Counted from the first letter of the stretch, positions 1-6,339 are shown. The stretch is DNA of 29,644 nucleotides from DATESZ01 sp035283845 (GCA_035283845.1 DATESZ010000038.1:1-29644), one strand, 5' to 3'. The notes: generated from the letters alone by a model not told the origin. Numbers and translations: made by a program.

Positions 1-59
1 CCAACATGAATAAAGCTGGCGGAAACGTAGCGACTCGTAAGAGTAATGTTCATGGTGGG

Positions 60-170
60 TGGAGGAGGCTGAAAGCCCGGTCGGCATCAACGCCGAAGCA
101 ATCAACCGAACCGCCGTGGTACGTGATCCGTATGCCCGGTGGTGTGGGAGGAGAGGGGCCGCGAGGCCCC
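60..170 (+). mobile_element. Possible 3' end of a group II intron (domain V/VI-like)
   Basis: Bases about 114-147 can fold as a domain V-like hairpin: ACCGCCG pairs with CGGTGGT (one wobble), enclosing an inner TACG/CGTA stem. It is followed by a perfect GGGGCC/GGCCCC hairpin capped by GCGA (155-170), as expected of a domain VI. The wording of this stretch resembles the tail that follows group II intron reverse-transcriptase genes, but no reverse transcriptase lies inside the window, because the sequence starts too close. The usual intron end (a CTACYCGAY-like tail) is not seen, so the copy is probably truncated. No real gene is seen in 1-313; short open frames here overlap this structure. 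Confidence 0.42.
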
Positions 171-196
171 GAGGCCGGGGTCCCCGAGCCGAGGCC

Positions 197-210
197 GGGG
201 TCGGACCAAG
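197..210 (+). repeat. Left arm of 14-bp inverted repeat flanking the RAYT gene
   Basis: GGGGTCGGACCAAG is the exact reverse complement of CTTGGTCCGACCCC at 1121-1134. The two arms bracket the transposase gene symmetrically, so they probably mark the ends, or recognition sites, of the RAYT element. Just upstream, GAGGCCGGGGTC occurs twice (171-182 and 191-202) as a direct repeat. Confidence 0.75.
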
Positions 211-313
211 GCAAGTAGTTGCAGCTATTGAGAAAGGGCTCTATAGTTAGGTAGTTTTAGTCGTTAGAACAATGTTTTTGGCCACGGAAATGTTCCTCTT
301 AGAGTGAATTCGT

Positions 314-1105
314 ATGGCGAGAGCAAACAGGCATTATATACCAGGTTACGTCTGGCATATTACCCATCGGTGCCACAAAAAAGATTTTCTTCTGAAGTTT
401 GCCAGAGACCGTCGCCGTTATCTCCAGTGGCTATTTGAGGCCAGGAAGAGGTATGGCCTCACCGTGCTCAATTATGCAGTGACGTCTAACCACGTCCATC
501 TTCTTGTAAGGGATGGTAAAAATAGAGAAGTGATACCCAAGTCCATCCAATTGATAGCCGGAAGAATGGGGCAGGAATTCAATCAGAGGAAGAACCGGAA
601 TGGCGCCTACTGGGAAGACCGCTATCACGCCACGGCGGTGGAAACAGAAAGACATTTGCTCCAATGTCTCGTTTACATTGACCTCAACATGGTGCGTGCC
701 GGTGTTGTAAGTCACCCTTCAGAATGGGGTTTCGGTGGGTATAATGAGATACAGGCTCCTCGTAAGCGATATGCGCTGATTGACTACGAGGTATTGAGGA
801 AGTTGCTTGACTTCAGGTCGCTGATTGATCTTGCCGGGGGTTATCGAGGCTGGGTTGAGGAATCGCTGCAGAAGGGTAGCCGTTGTCGAGAGGCAAAGTG
901 GACGGAGAGCATCGCGGTCGGTAGCGACGCATTTGTTAAGGCAACAAAAGAGAAGCTTGGATTCAAAGCAAGAGGTCGGGAGGTGATCGGCGAGGAAGGC
1001 AATTATGAATTAAGGGAATCTCCAGCAACGTACAGCGACATTTTAGCCCATGAAAATGGAGGTTTAAGGTCTCAAAACATGTACTTTTGGGGTGAAATTC
1101 CATGA
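314..1105 (+). CDS. REP-associated tyrosine transposase (RAYT, IS200-like Y1 family)
   Basis: This is a 263-residue single-strand DNA transposase of the Transposase_17/Y1_Tnp group. The HUH metal-binding motif is visible as HVHLLV (H60, H62), preceded by an N-terminal Y1 core with a YVWHITHR motif. The likely nucleophile is Y121 in YIDLNMVRAG, the position occupied by the catalytic Tyr in TnpA-REP proteins. Residues about 150-263 form the C-terminal extension common in RAYTs of Deltaproteobacteria. These enzymes are known to act on REP palindromes, usually as domesticated single-copy genes. The gene stands alone between perfect 14-bp inverted repeats, and a structured palindrome lies just downstream. 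No strong ribosome binding site is visible; the start is the first ATG of the frame, just before the conserved MARANRHYIPG opening. Family call is firm; activity is unknown. Confidence 0.92.
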   Translation: MARANRHYIPGYVWHITHRCHKKDFLLKFARDRRRYLQWLFEARKRYGLTVLNYAVTSNHVHLLVRDGKNREVIPKSIQLIAGRMGQEFNQRKNRNGAYWEDRYHATAVETERHLLQCLVYIDLNMVRAGVVSHPSEWGFGGYNEIQAPRKRYALIDYEVLRKLLDFRSLIDLAGGYRGWVEESLQKGSRCREAKWTESIAVGSDAFVKATKEKLGFKARGREVIGEEGNYELRESPATYSDILAHENGGLRSQNMYFWGEIP

Positions 1106-1120
1106 AAGTAAGGAGTTTAG

Positions 1121-1134
1121 CTTGGTCCGACCCC
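1121..1134 (-). repeat. Right arm of 14-bp inverted repeat flanking the RAYT gene
   Basis: CTTGGTCCGACCCC is the exact reverse complement of 197-210. It lies 15 bp after the transposase stop codon. Confidence 0.75.
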
Positions 1135-1147
1135 ATTCTCCACGTCC

Positions 1148-1195
1148 GGGTCTGTGCGGGGGGTGCCGGGCAACCGGCATTCCTACCGCAGACCC
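1148..1195 (+). repeat. GNRA-capped hairpin (REP-like, or domain VI of a second intron relic)
   Basis: GGGTCTG and GCGG pair with CCGC and AGACCC (one bulged T), and TGCCGG/CCGGCA closes on a GCAA tetraloop (1164-1179). The preceding bases (CACGTCCGGGTCTGTG) and the TTCCTACCGC on the 3' side resemble the domain V 3' strand and domain VI of group II introns. Alternatively it is a REP-type palindrome acted on by the neighbouring RAYT. The fold is seen in the sequence; the identity is inference. Confidence 0.55.
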
Positions 1196-1209
1196 CCAGA
1201 ATGATATTG

Positions 1210-1239
1210 CAATTTTTAGTCGCATTATACAATTTTTAG
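1210..1239 (+). promoter_or_regulatory. Candidate operator/promoter of the ParD/RelE pair
   Basis: CAATTTTTAG occurs twice, at 1210-1219 and 1230-1239, exactly 20 bp (two helical turns) apart. A TATAAT hexamer follows at 1243-1248. This spacing suits cooperative binding of a ribbon-helix-helix antitoxin dimer to one DNA face, so autoregulation is likely. No good -35 lies at standard spacing from the TATAAT. Confidence 0.45.
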
Positions 1240-1286
1240 ATATATAATGATAGCATGTTGCAACAAAGATATCCGGAGGAACAATT

Positions 1287-1505
1287 ATGGCCACAGCAGT
1301 AAGAATATCCGAAGAACTTGTAGATGAGGCAAAAAAATATGGACGGATTGACCATAGGTCTTTAGCCGGTCAGATTGAACATTGGGCACGTATGGGCAAA
1401 TGCGCCGAAGAGAATCCGGATTTACCATATTCCCTCATTAAGGAAATCTTGATTGGGCTGGACGAGTTAGATCAGGGTGAGAAGACCGAATATACGTTTG
1501 GATAA
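1287..1505 (+). CDS. ParD-like antitoxin
   Basis: A 72-residue protein opening MATAVRISEELVDEAKKYG, the beta-strand and first helix of a ParD-like (MetJ/Arc-type ribbon-helix-helix) antitoxin. The next segment, HRSLAGQIEHWARMGK (residues about 24-39), is the second helix typical of the ParD_like family. The acidic C-terminal half probably wraps the toxin. A strong Shine-Dalgarno GGAGGA (1275-1280) lies 6 nt before the ATG. The stop codon is 6 nt before the next start, so the pair is cotranscribed and probably translationally coupled. Paired 20-bp-spaced repeats upstream suggest autorepression. DNA binding and toxin neutralisation are inferred from family and context. Confidence 0.82.
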   Translation: MATAVRISEELVDEAKKYGRIDHRSLAGQIEHWARMGKCAEENPDLPYSLIKEILIGLDELDQGEKTEYTFG

Positions 1506-1511
1506 AGCCTT

Positions 1512-1793
1512 ATGAGAATTTACCAGTCAAGGTCGTTTGAGAAAAAAGTAAAGAAGATGTCGAAACCGGAGAAGGACTCATTGGATCAGGAAATAAGAAG
1601 CATTGCCGATGATCCAAGCGTTGGTGAGGAAAAGAAAGGCGACCTGCGGGGAGTATTTGTTCACAAGTTTAAGCTTAAAACAACGCAGTACCTGCTTGCA
1701 TATCGAAAAGTTGGTGAGGATTTGGAACTTCTTATGATCGGCCCCCATGAAAATTACTATCGGGACTTGAAACAATATTTGAAAAACCGATAA
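1512..1793 (+). CDS. RelE/ParE-family toxin
   Basis: A 93-residue basic protein with the RelE/ParE plan: an N-terminal RIYQSRSFEKKVKKM strand-helix, a central GDLRGVFVHKFK strand, then QYLLAYRKVGEDLELLMIGPHENYY, which is the beta-sheet core and the conserved GxHxNYYR-like C-terminal motif of this superfamily. Members either cleave mRNA on the ribosome (RelE-like) or poison gyrase (ParE-like); the sequence alone does not decide which. It starts 6 nt after the antitoxin and has no strong ribosome binding site of its own, consistent with coupling. A long bulged palindrome follows 8 nt after its stop codon. Confidence 0.85.
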   Translation: MRIYQSRSFEKKVKKMSKPEKDSLDQEIRSIADDPSVGEEKKGDLRGVFVHKFKLKTTQYLLAYRKVGEDLELLMIGPHENYYRDLKQYLKNR

Positions 1794-1801
1794 GGCGGGT
1801 A

Positions 1802-1855
1802 AACATGCCATGCAGCGGATCGCGCAAACGGTGCGCTCCCGCTGATGGCCATGTT
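1802..1855 (+). repeat. attC-like bulged palindrome after the first TA pair
   Basis: AACATG and CCATGCAGCGG pair with CCGCTGATGG and CATGTT, leaving an unpaired G on the 5' arm and an unpaired C on the 3' arm. An inner GCGC/GCGC stem lies in the loop. Unpaired (extrahelical) bases in an otherwise paired stem that carries AAC at one end and GTT at the other are typical of integron attC sites. The outer boxes do not match RYYYAAC/GTTRRRY well. There is no T-tract, so it is not an ordinary terminator. Confidence 0.4.
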
Positions 1856-1883
1856 AACAGCCTCATTGCCTGCGTAGGATATC

Positions 1884-1922
1884 TTGACGGGATGCCTCTT
1901 TTAGTGTACACTCAAATGTACA
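1884..1922 (+). promoter_or_regulatory. Promoter and operator of the Phd/VapC pair
   Basis: TTGACG (1884-1889) and TACACT (1907-1912) are separated by 17 bp, a good sigma-70-type promoter. The self-palindromic hexamer TGTACA occurs at 1905-1910, overlapping the -10, and again at 1917-1922. This is a likely operator for the antitoxin, so the pair is probably autorepressed. The Shine-Dalgarno AAGGAGGT (1926-1933) follows directly. Confidence 0.6.
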
Positions 1923-1939
1923 TTTAAGGAGGTAACGAT

Positions 1940-2173
1940 ATGAAAACCATTACATTTACAGATTTTAGAAAAAAAGCTTCTGGATTGATAACAGAGGTGG
2001 AGCATGGTGAATCGATAGTACTTCTACGCCGTGGTAGGCCAATTGCAGAGGTGGTCCCATTCACCGGCAAGCTCAAAGGAACTCCATCTTGGAAGCGGCC
2101 GGGTATTAATTTACAGATACAGGGGAGCGACCTGTCATCTGCTATTTTAAAAGAGCGTGAGTCTGAACTATGA
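1940..2173 (+). CDS. Phd/YefM-family antitoxin
   Basis: A 77-residue protein with the classic Phd/YefM N-terminal fold: FTDFRKKASGLITEVEHGES (residues 6-25) followed by IVLLRRGRPIAEVVPF, the DNA-binding antitoxin module. The C-terminal tail (about residues 45-77) is the toxin-binding arm. A strong AAGGAGGT lies 6 nt before the ATG. The end of the gene overlaps the next start by 4 nt (ATGA), so translation is coupled. The paired TGTACA sites over the promoter suggest that this protein, with its toxin, represses its own operon. It should bind and neutralise the PIN toxin encoded next. Confidence 0.88.
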   Translation: MKTITFTDFRKKASGLITEVEHGESIVLLRRGRPIAEVVPFTGKLKGTPSWKRPGINLQIQGSDLSSAILKERESEL

Positions 2174-2598
2174 AACTTGTGGTTGATTCATCAGCGTTTG
2201 CCAAAAGATATGTGTTGGAAGATGGCAGCGAAAGACTTGATCGCCTTCTACAGCAAGCTTCACAGTTGGCCCTTTGTGCTATTTTGGTGCCGGAGATCAT
2301 TTCCGGGCTAAATCGAAGACTGAGGGAACAGGCCTTAACGCCAGATGACTATCGCAAAGCGAAAAAACAATTGATGAATGATATTCACGATGCAATTATA
2401 TTACAGATTACCCCTGCTGTCATCTCTCGTGCAGTAAAACTCTTGGAAAATAATGTCTTACGTGCAATGGATGCTCTGCATGTTGCTTGTGCGTTGGAGT
2501 GGCAGGCAGAACTCTTTATCAGCGCTGATATAAGACAGGTGGAGGCCGCAAAGAATGCAGGGCTCCATACAAAATACATCGGCCATCAAGGCGCTTGA
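2170..2598 (+). CDS. VapC-family PIN-domain ribonuclease toxin
   Basis: A 142-residue PIN-domain protein. The four expected acidic residues are visible: D6 in VVDSSAFAKRY, E42 in VPEIISGL, D101 in RAMDALHVACA and D120 in FISADIRQ. They coordinate Mg/Mn for RNA cleavage; family members cut tRNA or rRNA. The length is normal. It overlaps the Phd-type antitoxin gene by 4 nt. Its stop codon lies within the first arm of a bulged palindrome (2596-2653), a position typical of the attC site at the end of an integron cassette. The target RNA cannot be told from sequence. Confidence 0.9.
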   Translation: MKLVVDSSAFAKRYVLEDGSERLDRLLQQASQLALCAILVPEIISGLNRRLREQALTPDDYRKAKKQLMNDIHDAIILQITPAVISRAVKLLENNVLRAMDALHVACALEWQAELFISADIRQVEAAKNAGLHTKYIGHQGA

Positions 2599-2667
2599 GC
2601 AGAGCGGAATCAAATTCTGGTTTTCATCGGCAACTCCATAAGCCGCCTGCTCAGCTACCCGTTAAGT
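2596..2667 (+). repeat. Second attC-like palindrome after vapC
   Basis: TGAGCAGAGCGG (2596-2607) pairs with CCGCCTGCTCA (2643-2653) over 11 bp with one extrahelical A. Eight bases further on, GTTAAGT (2661-2667) matches the attC R' consensus GTTRRRY. The matching 5' box (RYYYAAC) is not present; CATCAAG stands where it would be expected. This is suggestive of an integron-type recombination site but incomplete. Confidence 0.33.
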
Positions 2668-3040
2668 GCAAATAAAAATTAGGAATTGAAGGACAAGGCA
2701 ATCTGGGCAGATTGGAAGAAAGCCTTTCATTGTTTGTTCAGGTAAGATGCAAAGTAATCATTATCAGGTGGTACGCGCTCTGCTCGCCCCGTTATGTCCC
2801 TGGAATATCGTCGAAAAAAATTTCTTAAATTTTGAAAAAAACTATTGACTTTTTTCTTGGAGAGGGTAGCATTATTATCAAGAATCCAACGAAGGCCCCT
2901 TAAATGAGGTAATATTCATGGAAGTTTGAAGGGGAATGGTATATTTTTAAGCGGGAATATTCTTTTTAAACTTGTATGTGCTTGAATGATTTGTTTATTT
3001 TTTCAAATGTGACAATATCAAGGTAAAAAGGAGGTAACTT
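2668..3040 (+). other. Non-coding, AT-rich stretch with a possible promoter
   Basis: No convincing gene is seen between vapC and the membrane-protein gene. The first half holds a second CGTTATGT box (about 2793-2800), similar to the one ending the preceding palindrome. From about 2805 the sequence becomes AT-rich. TTGACT at 2845-2850 followed by CATTAT at 2870-2875 (19-bp spacer) is a weak candidate promoter. A strong AAGGAGGT (3028-3035) belongs to the next gene. Confidence 0.4.
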
Positions 3041-3403
3041 ATGAGATGGGGCAGAATTATAATATATTCTATTTTATATTACATTTTAATGACTATTCCT
3101 ACTTTTCCATTTATTACATATAATCCAACAAGTATGTCTATATATGGATATATTGGAGGAATGGCTGTTGCCCTTGTTGCAGGATATTTTCTTATTATTA
3201 ACTACCTAAAAATTGCTAATCCTGCTAATCCTTTAGCAGATGGAATAAAGGTAGCTTTATTCTTTCTTCTTATTACCATTATATTAGACTATATTGTTAT
3301 AATAAAATATGCGGGATTTAGCTACAATATAGGATTTTTAATATGGTATATACTGATAGTCCTTGCAGGTCTTTTAGCAGGATTAAGAAGAAAAATGGGT
3401 TAA
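3041..3403 (+). CDS. Small four-helix membrane protein of unknown function
   Basis: A 120-residue, very hydrophobic protein with about four predicted membrane segments (residues about 5-24, 35-55, 70-90 and 95-113) and a basic C-terminal tail (GLRRKMG), which suggests a cytoplasmic C-terminus. It has no cysteines and no motif that I recognise. AAGGAGGT lies 5 nt before the ATG, so translation should be efficient. The codons are strongly AT-biased compared with every other gene in the window, which suggests recent transfer. It stands alone, at the end of the accessory region. No function is proposed. Confidence 0.72.
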   Translation: MRWGRIIIYSILYYILMTIPTFPFITYNPTSMSIYGYIGGMAVALVAGYFLIINYLKIANPANPLADGIKVALFFLLITIILDYIVIIKYAGFSYNIGFLIWYILIVLAGLLAGLRRKMG

Positions 3404-3479
3404 AATTTTAATTTAAATGAGCTACTTACAAGATGGCAGAACAATTGACGGCATCCCGTTATAAAGTAAATTCTATGCC

Positions 3480-3959
3480 TTAGATCAGATTTAGTTCTTC
3501 TTTATGGCCAAATCCCAGTTCATTATTAATGAAACATATCCTGGAAGGGATCAACTCATAAAATTTTACATCTTCCACTTTGCGAAAGATTTCCTCGCCA
3601 AGTTTTATGGGCAATGAAAAGAAATCCGATACGTCGGGGTATTTTTTTATAAAGGATAAGCCGATACGTCCCTTTTCCCAAATTCCTCCCAGAACATTAA
3701 CATTGCCTTCCAATTGAATGCCCTTAATCATGCGCCAGCGGGAATAATCCTCGTTGATGGTCGCGGACACCCGCGGATTGCGGGAGAGATTCATTCCATG
3801 ACGGCTCTTGGGGCTGCTCAAAAAATACAAATTAAATCCGGTGTTTACATAAAAGACACTGGCGGCGTGTGGCAAACCTTCGCTTTCCGTGGCCAGCGAC
3901 AGGGCATTGTGACTTTCAATATACTCCAGGATGATTTTGCTCAATTCTTTTTTTTCCAT
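3480..3959 (-). CDS. Pyridoxamine-5'-phosphate oxidase-like flavin split-barrel protein (YhbP-like)
   Basis: A 159-residue protein with the split beta-barrel plan of FMN-binding PNPOx-like proteins. The N-terminal helix and strand (YIESHNALSLATESEGLPHA, residues 13-32) is followed by VFYVNTGFNLYFLSSPKSRH, a typical flavin-phosphate contact region. The core contains IKGIQLEGNV. The C-terminal IPSRICFINNELGFGHK resembles the end of E. coli YhbP (UPF0306). Such proteins bind FMN, haem or F420; the actual reaction is unknown. The gene lies 17 bp after an unknown CxxC-protein gene on the same strand, so the two probably form an operon. AGGA about 10 nt upstream of the ATG can serve as ribosome binding site. 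Confidence 0.8.
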   Translation of the reverse strand: MEKKELSKIILEYIESHNALSLATESEGLPHAASVFYVNTGFNLYFLSSPKSRHGMNLSRNPRVSATINEDYSRWRMIKGIQLEGNVNVLGGIWEKGRIGLSFIKKYPDVSDFFSLPIKLGEEIFRKVEDVKFYELIPSRICFINNELGFGHKEELNLI

Positions 3960-3976
3960 AATTCCGTATCCTGACG

Positions 3977-4552
3977 TTAAATGGCTGAATGGTACAATAT
4001 CTTTTTAACCCTTTCCAGAAGCATGGCCGCGTTTTCAGGATGCTTCATCGGCGTTACAGGCTGCCATTCCTGCCAGTCTCCCATAATATCGTGATAAAGA
4101 ACGGCGCAGCCCCGGGAAATCTGCACCGGTCCACTTACGTTCCGCGGCGCCAGGCACTGTGCAAGCGCCTCGGCGATCCGGTCCCTTTCCGCTTCGCTTT
4201 CCGTATGAAATACAACAGCCTTGGTCTCCACATCCGTCCGGCCGCTGCCAAGCTTGCCATAAACATGGCCAAGGGGAAATCTTTTTTCAAACTCGCTCAG
4301 AAGCGCAAGTGATTCATCCATGTTCTTGACAACCGCCGTTACTTTCCAGCAATTGAAGGCATAGCCGAGATTTATTTCCTTTTTTCCCTCCTGCAACTGC
4401 TCATATAAATTCCGGATACAGGGAAGGCAGCGGCCATAGATATTGGCATTGGTTTTTTTCAGCGCCGGATCGCTTTCAAAGCTTACCCAAAAATTTCCTT
4501 CCCGGCTATGGGGAACTTCCCCCAGATAAATTCGCCAAGCTGATTTGGACAT
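3977..4552 (-). CDS. Conserved-looking protein of unknown function with a CxxC motif
   Basis: A 191-residue protein starting at MSKSAWRIYLGEVP. I do not recognise the family. It has a CLPC motif (C42, C45), which could bind metal or act in redox, another Cys in YAFNCWKV, and a GCAVLYHDIMGDW segment near the C-terminus. There is no membrane segment in this form. The start is uncertain: the open frame extends upstream to 4663 and would add 37 residues with a hydrophobic, Cys-rich stretch. I prefer 4552 because the polypurine AAGGGGAAGG lies just before it and none precedes the distal start. It lies 17 bp upstream of the YhbP-like gene and is probably cotranscribed. Confidence 0.62.
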   Translation of the reverse strand: MSKSAWRIYLGEVPHSREGNFWVSFESDPALKKTNANIYGRCLPCIRNLYEQLQEGKKEINLGYAFNCWKVTAVVKNMDESLALLSEFEKRFPLGHVYGKLGSGRTDVETKAVVFHTESEAERDRIAEALAQCLAPRNVSGPVQISRGCAVLYHDIMGDWQEWQPVTPMKHPENAAMLLERVKKILYHSAI

Positions 4553-4705
4553 GGGGTGAGAAACCTTCCCCTTAGCATTGTGGACTTCGTAACTTATGCA
4601 ATGGCAATAGCAAATGACCGTAAATAAAGCAACTGCGGAAATCCTGAGACCTCTGACATACAAAATCAGTCTGTTTGCATAACTATTTAGTAGACTTTTG
4701 CAAGG

Positions 4706-4754
4706 CTATTATGTATCATTAAGTCACCAATAGACCATAATAGGGCTCTTAATG
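4706..4754 (+). promoter_or_regulatory. Interleaved inverted repeats over the hipBA-type start (candidate HipB operator)
   Basis: CTATTATG (4706-4713) is the reverse complement of CATAATAG (4736-4743), and CATTAAG (4717-4723) is the reverse complement of CTTAATG (4748-4754). The two pairs interleave and end on the ATG of the HTH gene. This fits operator half-sites for a HipB-like dimer that represses its own operon. No clear -35/-10 pair can be assigned. Confidence 0.45.
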
Positions 4755-5063
4755 ACAAACAGCATGACCACCGAAGAATGGGAGGCTACTCTCGGCCGGC
4801 AACTGCATGACCTTCGGCTCCGGCAGAATGTGGATCAGCGCCAGCTTGCCGAGCAGGCCGGCGTCGCCCTGAATGTCATCAAAAATCTGGAAGCCGGCAA
4901 AGGGGCAACGGTCAAATCGCTTGTAAAAGTATTGCGCGTCCTGGGTCGGACCGAGTGGATTGACTCTCTGGCGCCGGCGGTCTCCATCAGTCCTTTGCAA
5001 ATGCTGAAACCCAAACCATCGCGGCAACGGGCTTCCAGGGGAAAAGGAACGCCGCATGTATAA
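4752..5063 (+). CDS. HipB-like XRE-family antitoxin/repressor
   Basis: A 103-residue DNA-binding protein. Residues about 12-70 form a Cro/C1-type helix-turn-helix: LGRQLHDLRLRQNVDQRQLA, then EQAGVALNVIKNLEAGKGAT, the usual recognition-helix signature. The C-terminal third is basic and Pro-rich and may contact the kinase. The start at 4752 lies inside the operator repeats; no Shine-Dalgarno is evident, and an in-frame ATG at 4764 is the alternative. It overlaps the next gene by 8 nt, the normal arrangement for hipB-hipA. It is expected to repress the operon and bind the HipA-like kinase. Confidence 0.85.
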   Translation: MTNSMTTEEWEATLGRQLHDLRLRQNVDQRQLAEQAGVALNVIKNLEAGKGATVKSLVKVLRVLGRTEWIDSLAPAVSISPLQMLKPKPSRQRASRGKGTPHV

Positions 5064-6339
5064 ACCGGTTCATGCCATCGAAGTCCTCATTTGGGGAAAA
5101 ACCGTCGGAGCGGTGGCCCTTGACCCCAAATGGGGATACTACGCATTCGAATATGACCCCAGGTTCGTCACGTCCGGCATCGAGCTTGCACCCCTGACCA
5201 TGCCTCTAACACGAGCGCGCGAACCGTTTGTCTTTGCCGATCTTCCGGAGTTGACCTTCAAACGGCTCCCGGCCTTGCTCGCCGATGCACTGCCGGATGA
5301 TTTCGGCAACAACCTTATTGATGCCTGGATGGCCGTCAGGGGCGTCGCCAAATCGCAAGTCACCCCCCTCGACCGGTTGGCATATATGGGCAAGAGGGGC
5401 ACGGGCGCCTTGGAATTCAGACCCGCGCGCAGTCCCGCCTCAATCGGCAGTACCGCTATCAAGCTTTCCCGTCTGATTGAAAGCGCCCGCTCTGCCGTGC
5501 ATGGGGAGATCGGTTCAGGCCATCTGGCCAAGGCAGCGCTTGCCCAGATTATTCAAGTGGGAACTTCGGCGGGCGGCGCCAGGGCCAAGGCGGCCATTGC
5601 CTGGAATCCGACGACCGATGAAATACGGTCGGGACAGTTCGGGGTGGAGCCCGGCTTCGAACACTGGCTGCTTAAATTTGACGGAATGGGCGCCGACAGG
5701 GAACTGGGAGTCTCTCAGGATTACGGCCGCATCGAATATGCCTATTACCTGATGGCCCGGGCCGCCGGTATGGCCGCGTCGCCCAGCCGGCTGCTGGAGG
5801 AGGACGGTCGCTCCCACTTCATGACGCGGCGCTTTGATCGGGACGGCAACAAGAAACATCACCTGCAAACCCTCTGTGCAATGGCCCACATGGATTATAT
5901 GCAGAGGGCCAGCCATGATTACAACCAGCTCTTTCTGACCATTAAACGGATACTGCCGGGCTACCACGCCTTGGAGGAGGCATTCCGGAGGATGGCGTTC
6001 AATGCAATGGCGGCCAACTGTGACGACCATACCAAAAATATCTCCTTTATCCTGCGCGAAGGTAAGGAATGGGAGCTTGCCCCGGCCTACGATGTGACGC
6101 ATGCCCATAATCCCCAAGGCGAATGGACCCGCCAGCATCTGATGGCGGTAAACGGGAAATTTTCCGGCATCTCCCGTAATGATCTGCTTGCAGTGGCCGA
6201 CCGTTTCGGCATCGGTACCGCACCGCAGGTTTTGAAACAGGTCGGGGAGGCGGTTTCCGCCTGGCCGGATTTTGCCGCACAAGCCGGGCTTGGCTTGCAC
6301 GAGGTAAGGAGAATCCTTGAACACCACCGCGTGCTCTAA
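5056..6339 (+). CDS. HipA-family serine/threonine kinase toxin
   Basis: A 427-residue protein with the HipA N-terminal subdomain (about 1-125) and the C-terminal kinase fold. GTSAGGARAK (169-178) is the ATP/activation loop in the GxSxGGARPK form common in non-E. coli HipA proteins. The catalytic segment is NCDDHTKN (321-328), with D323 aligning to E. coli D309 and N328 to its metal-binding Asn. APAYDVTHA (342-350) carries the Mg-binding Asp (D346). E. coli HipA phosphorylates glutamyl-tRNA synthetase; the target here is not known. It overlaps the HipB-like gene by 8 nt. All key residues are present, so the kinase is probably functional. This is the third toxin-antitoxin pair within about 5 kb. 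Confidence 0.9.
   Translation: MYKPVHAIEVLIWGKTVGAVALDPKWGYYAFEYDPRFVTSGIELAPLTMPLTRAREPFVFADLPELTFKRLPALLADALPDDFGNNLIDAWMAVRGVAKSQVTPLDRLAYMGKRGTGALEFRPARSPASIGSTAIKLSRLIESARSAVHGEIGSGHLAKAALAQIIQVGTSAGGARAKAAIAWNPTTDEIRSGQFGVEPGFEHWLLKFDGMGADRELGVSQDYGRIEYAYYLMARAAGMAASPSRLLEEDGRSHFMTRRFDRDGNKKHHLQTLCAMAHMDYMQRASHDYNQLFLTIKRILPGYHALEEAFRRMAFNAMAANCDDHTKNISFILREGKEWELAPAYDVTHAHNPQGEWTRQHLMAVNGKFSGISRNDLLAVADRFGIGTAPQVLKQVGEAVSAWPDFAAQAGLGLHEVRRILEHHRVL

Noticed and set aside
3404..3479. Third attC-like site after the orphan membrane protein (CCCGTTATAAAG near 3457)
   Set aside because: The GTT box is present, but no bulged stem or matching 5' box could be found upstream.
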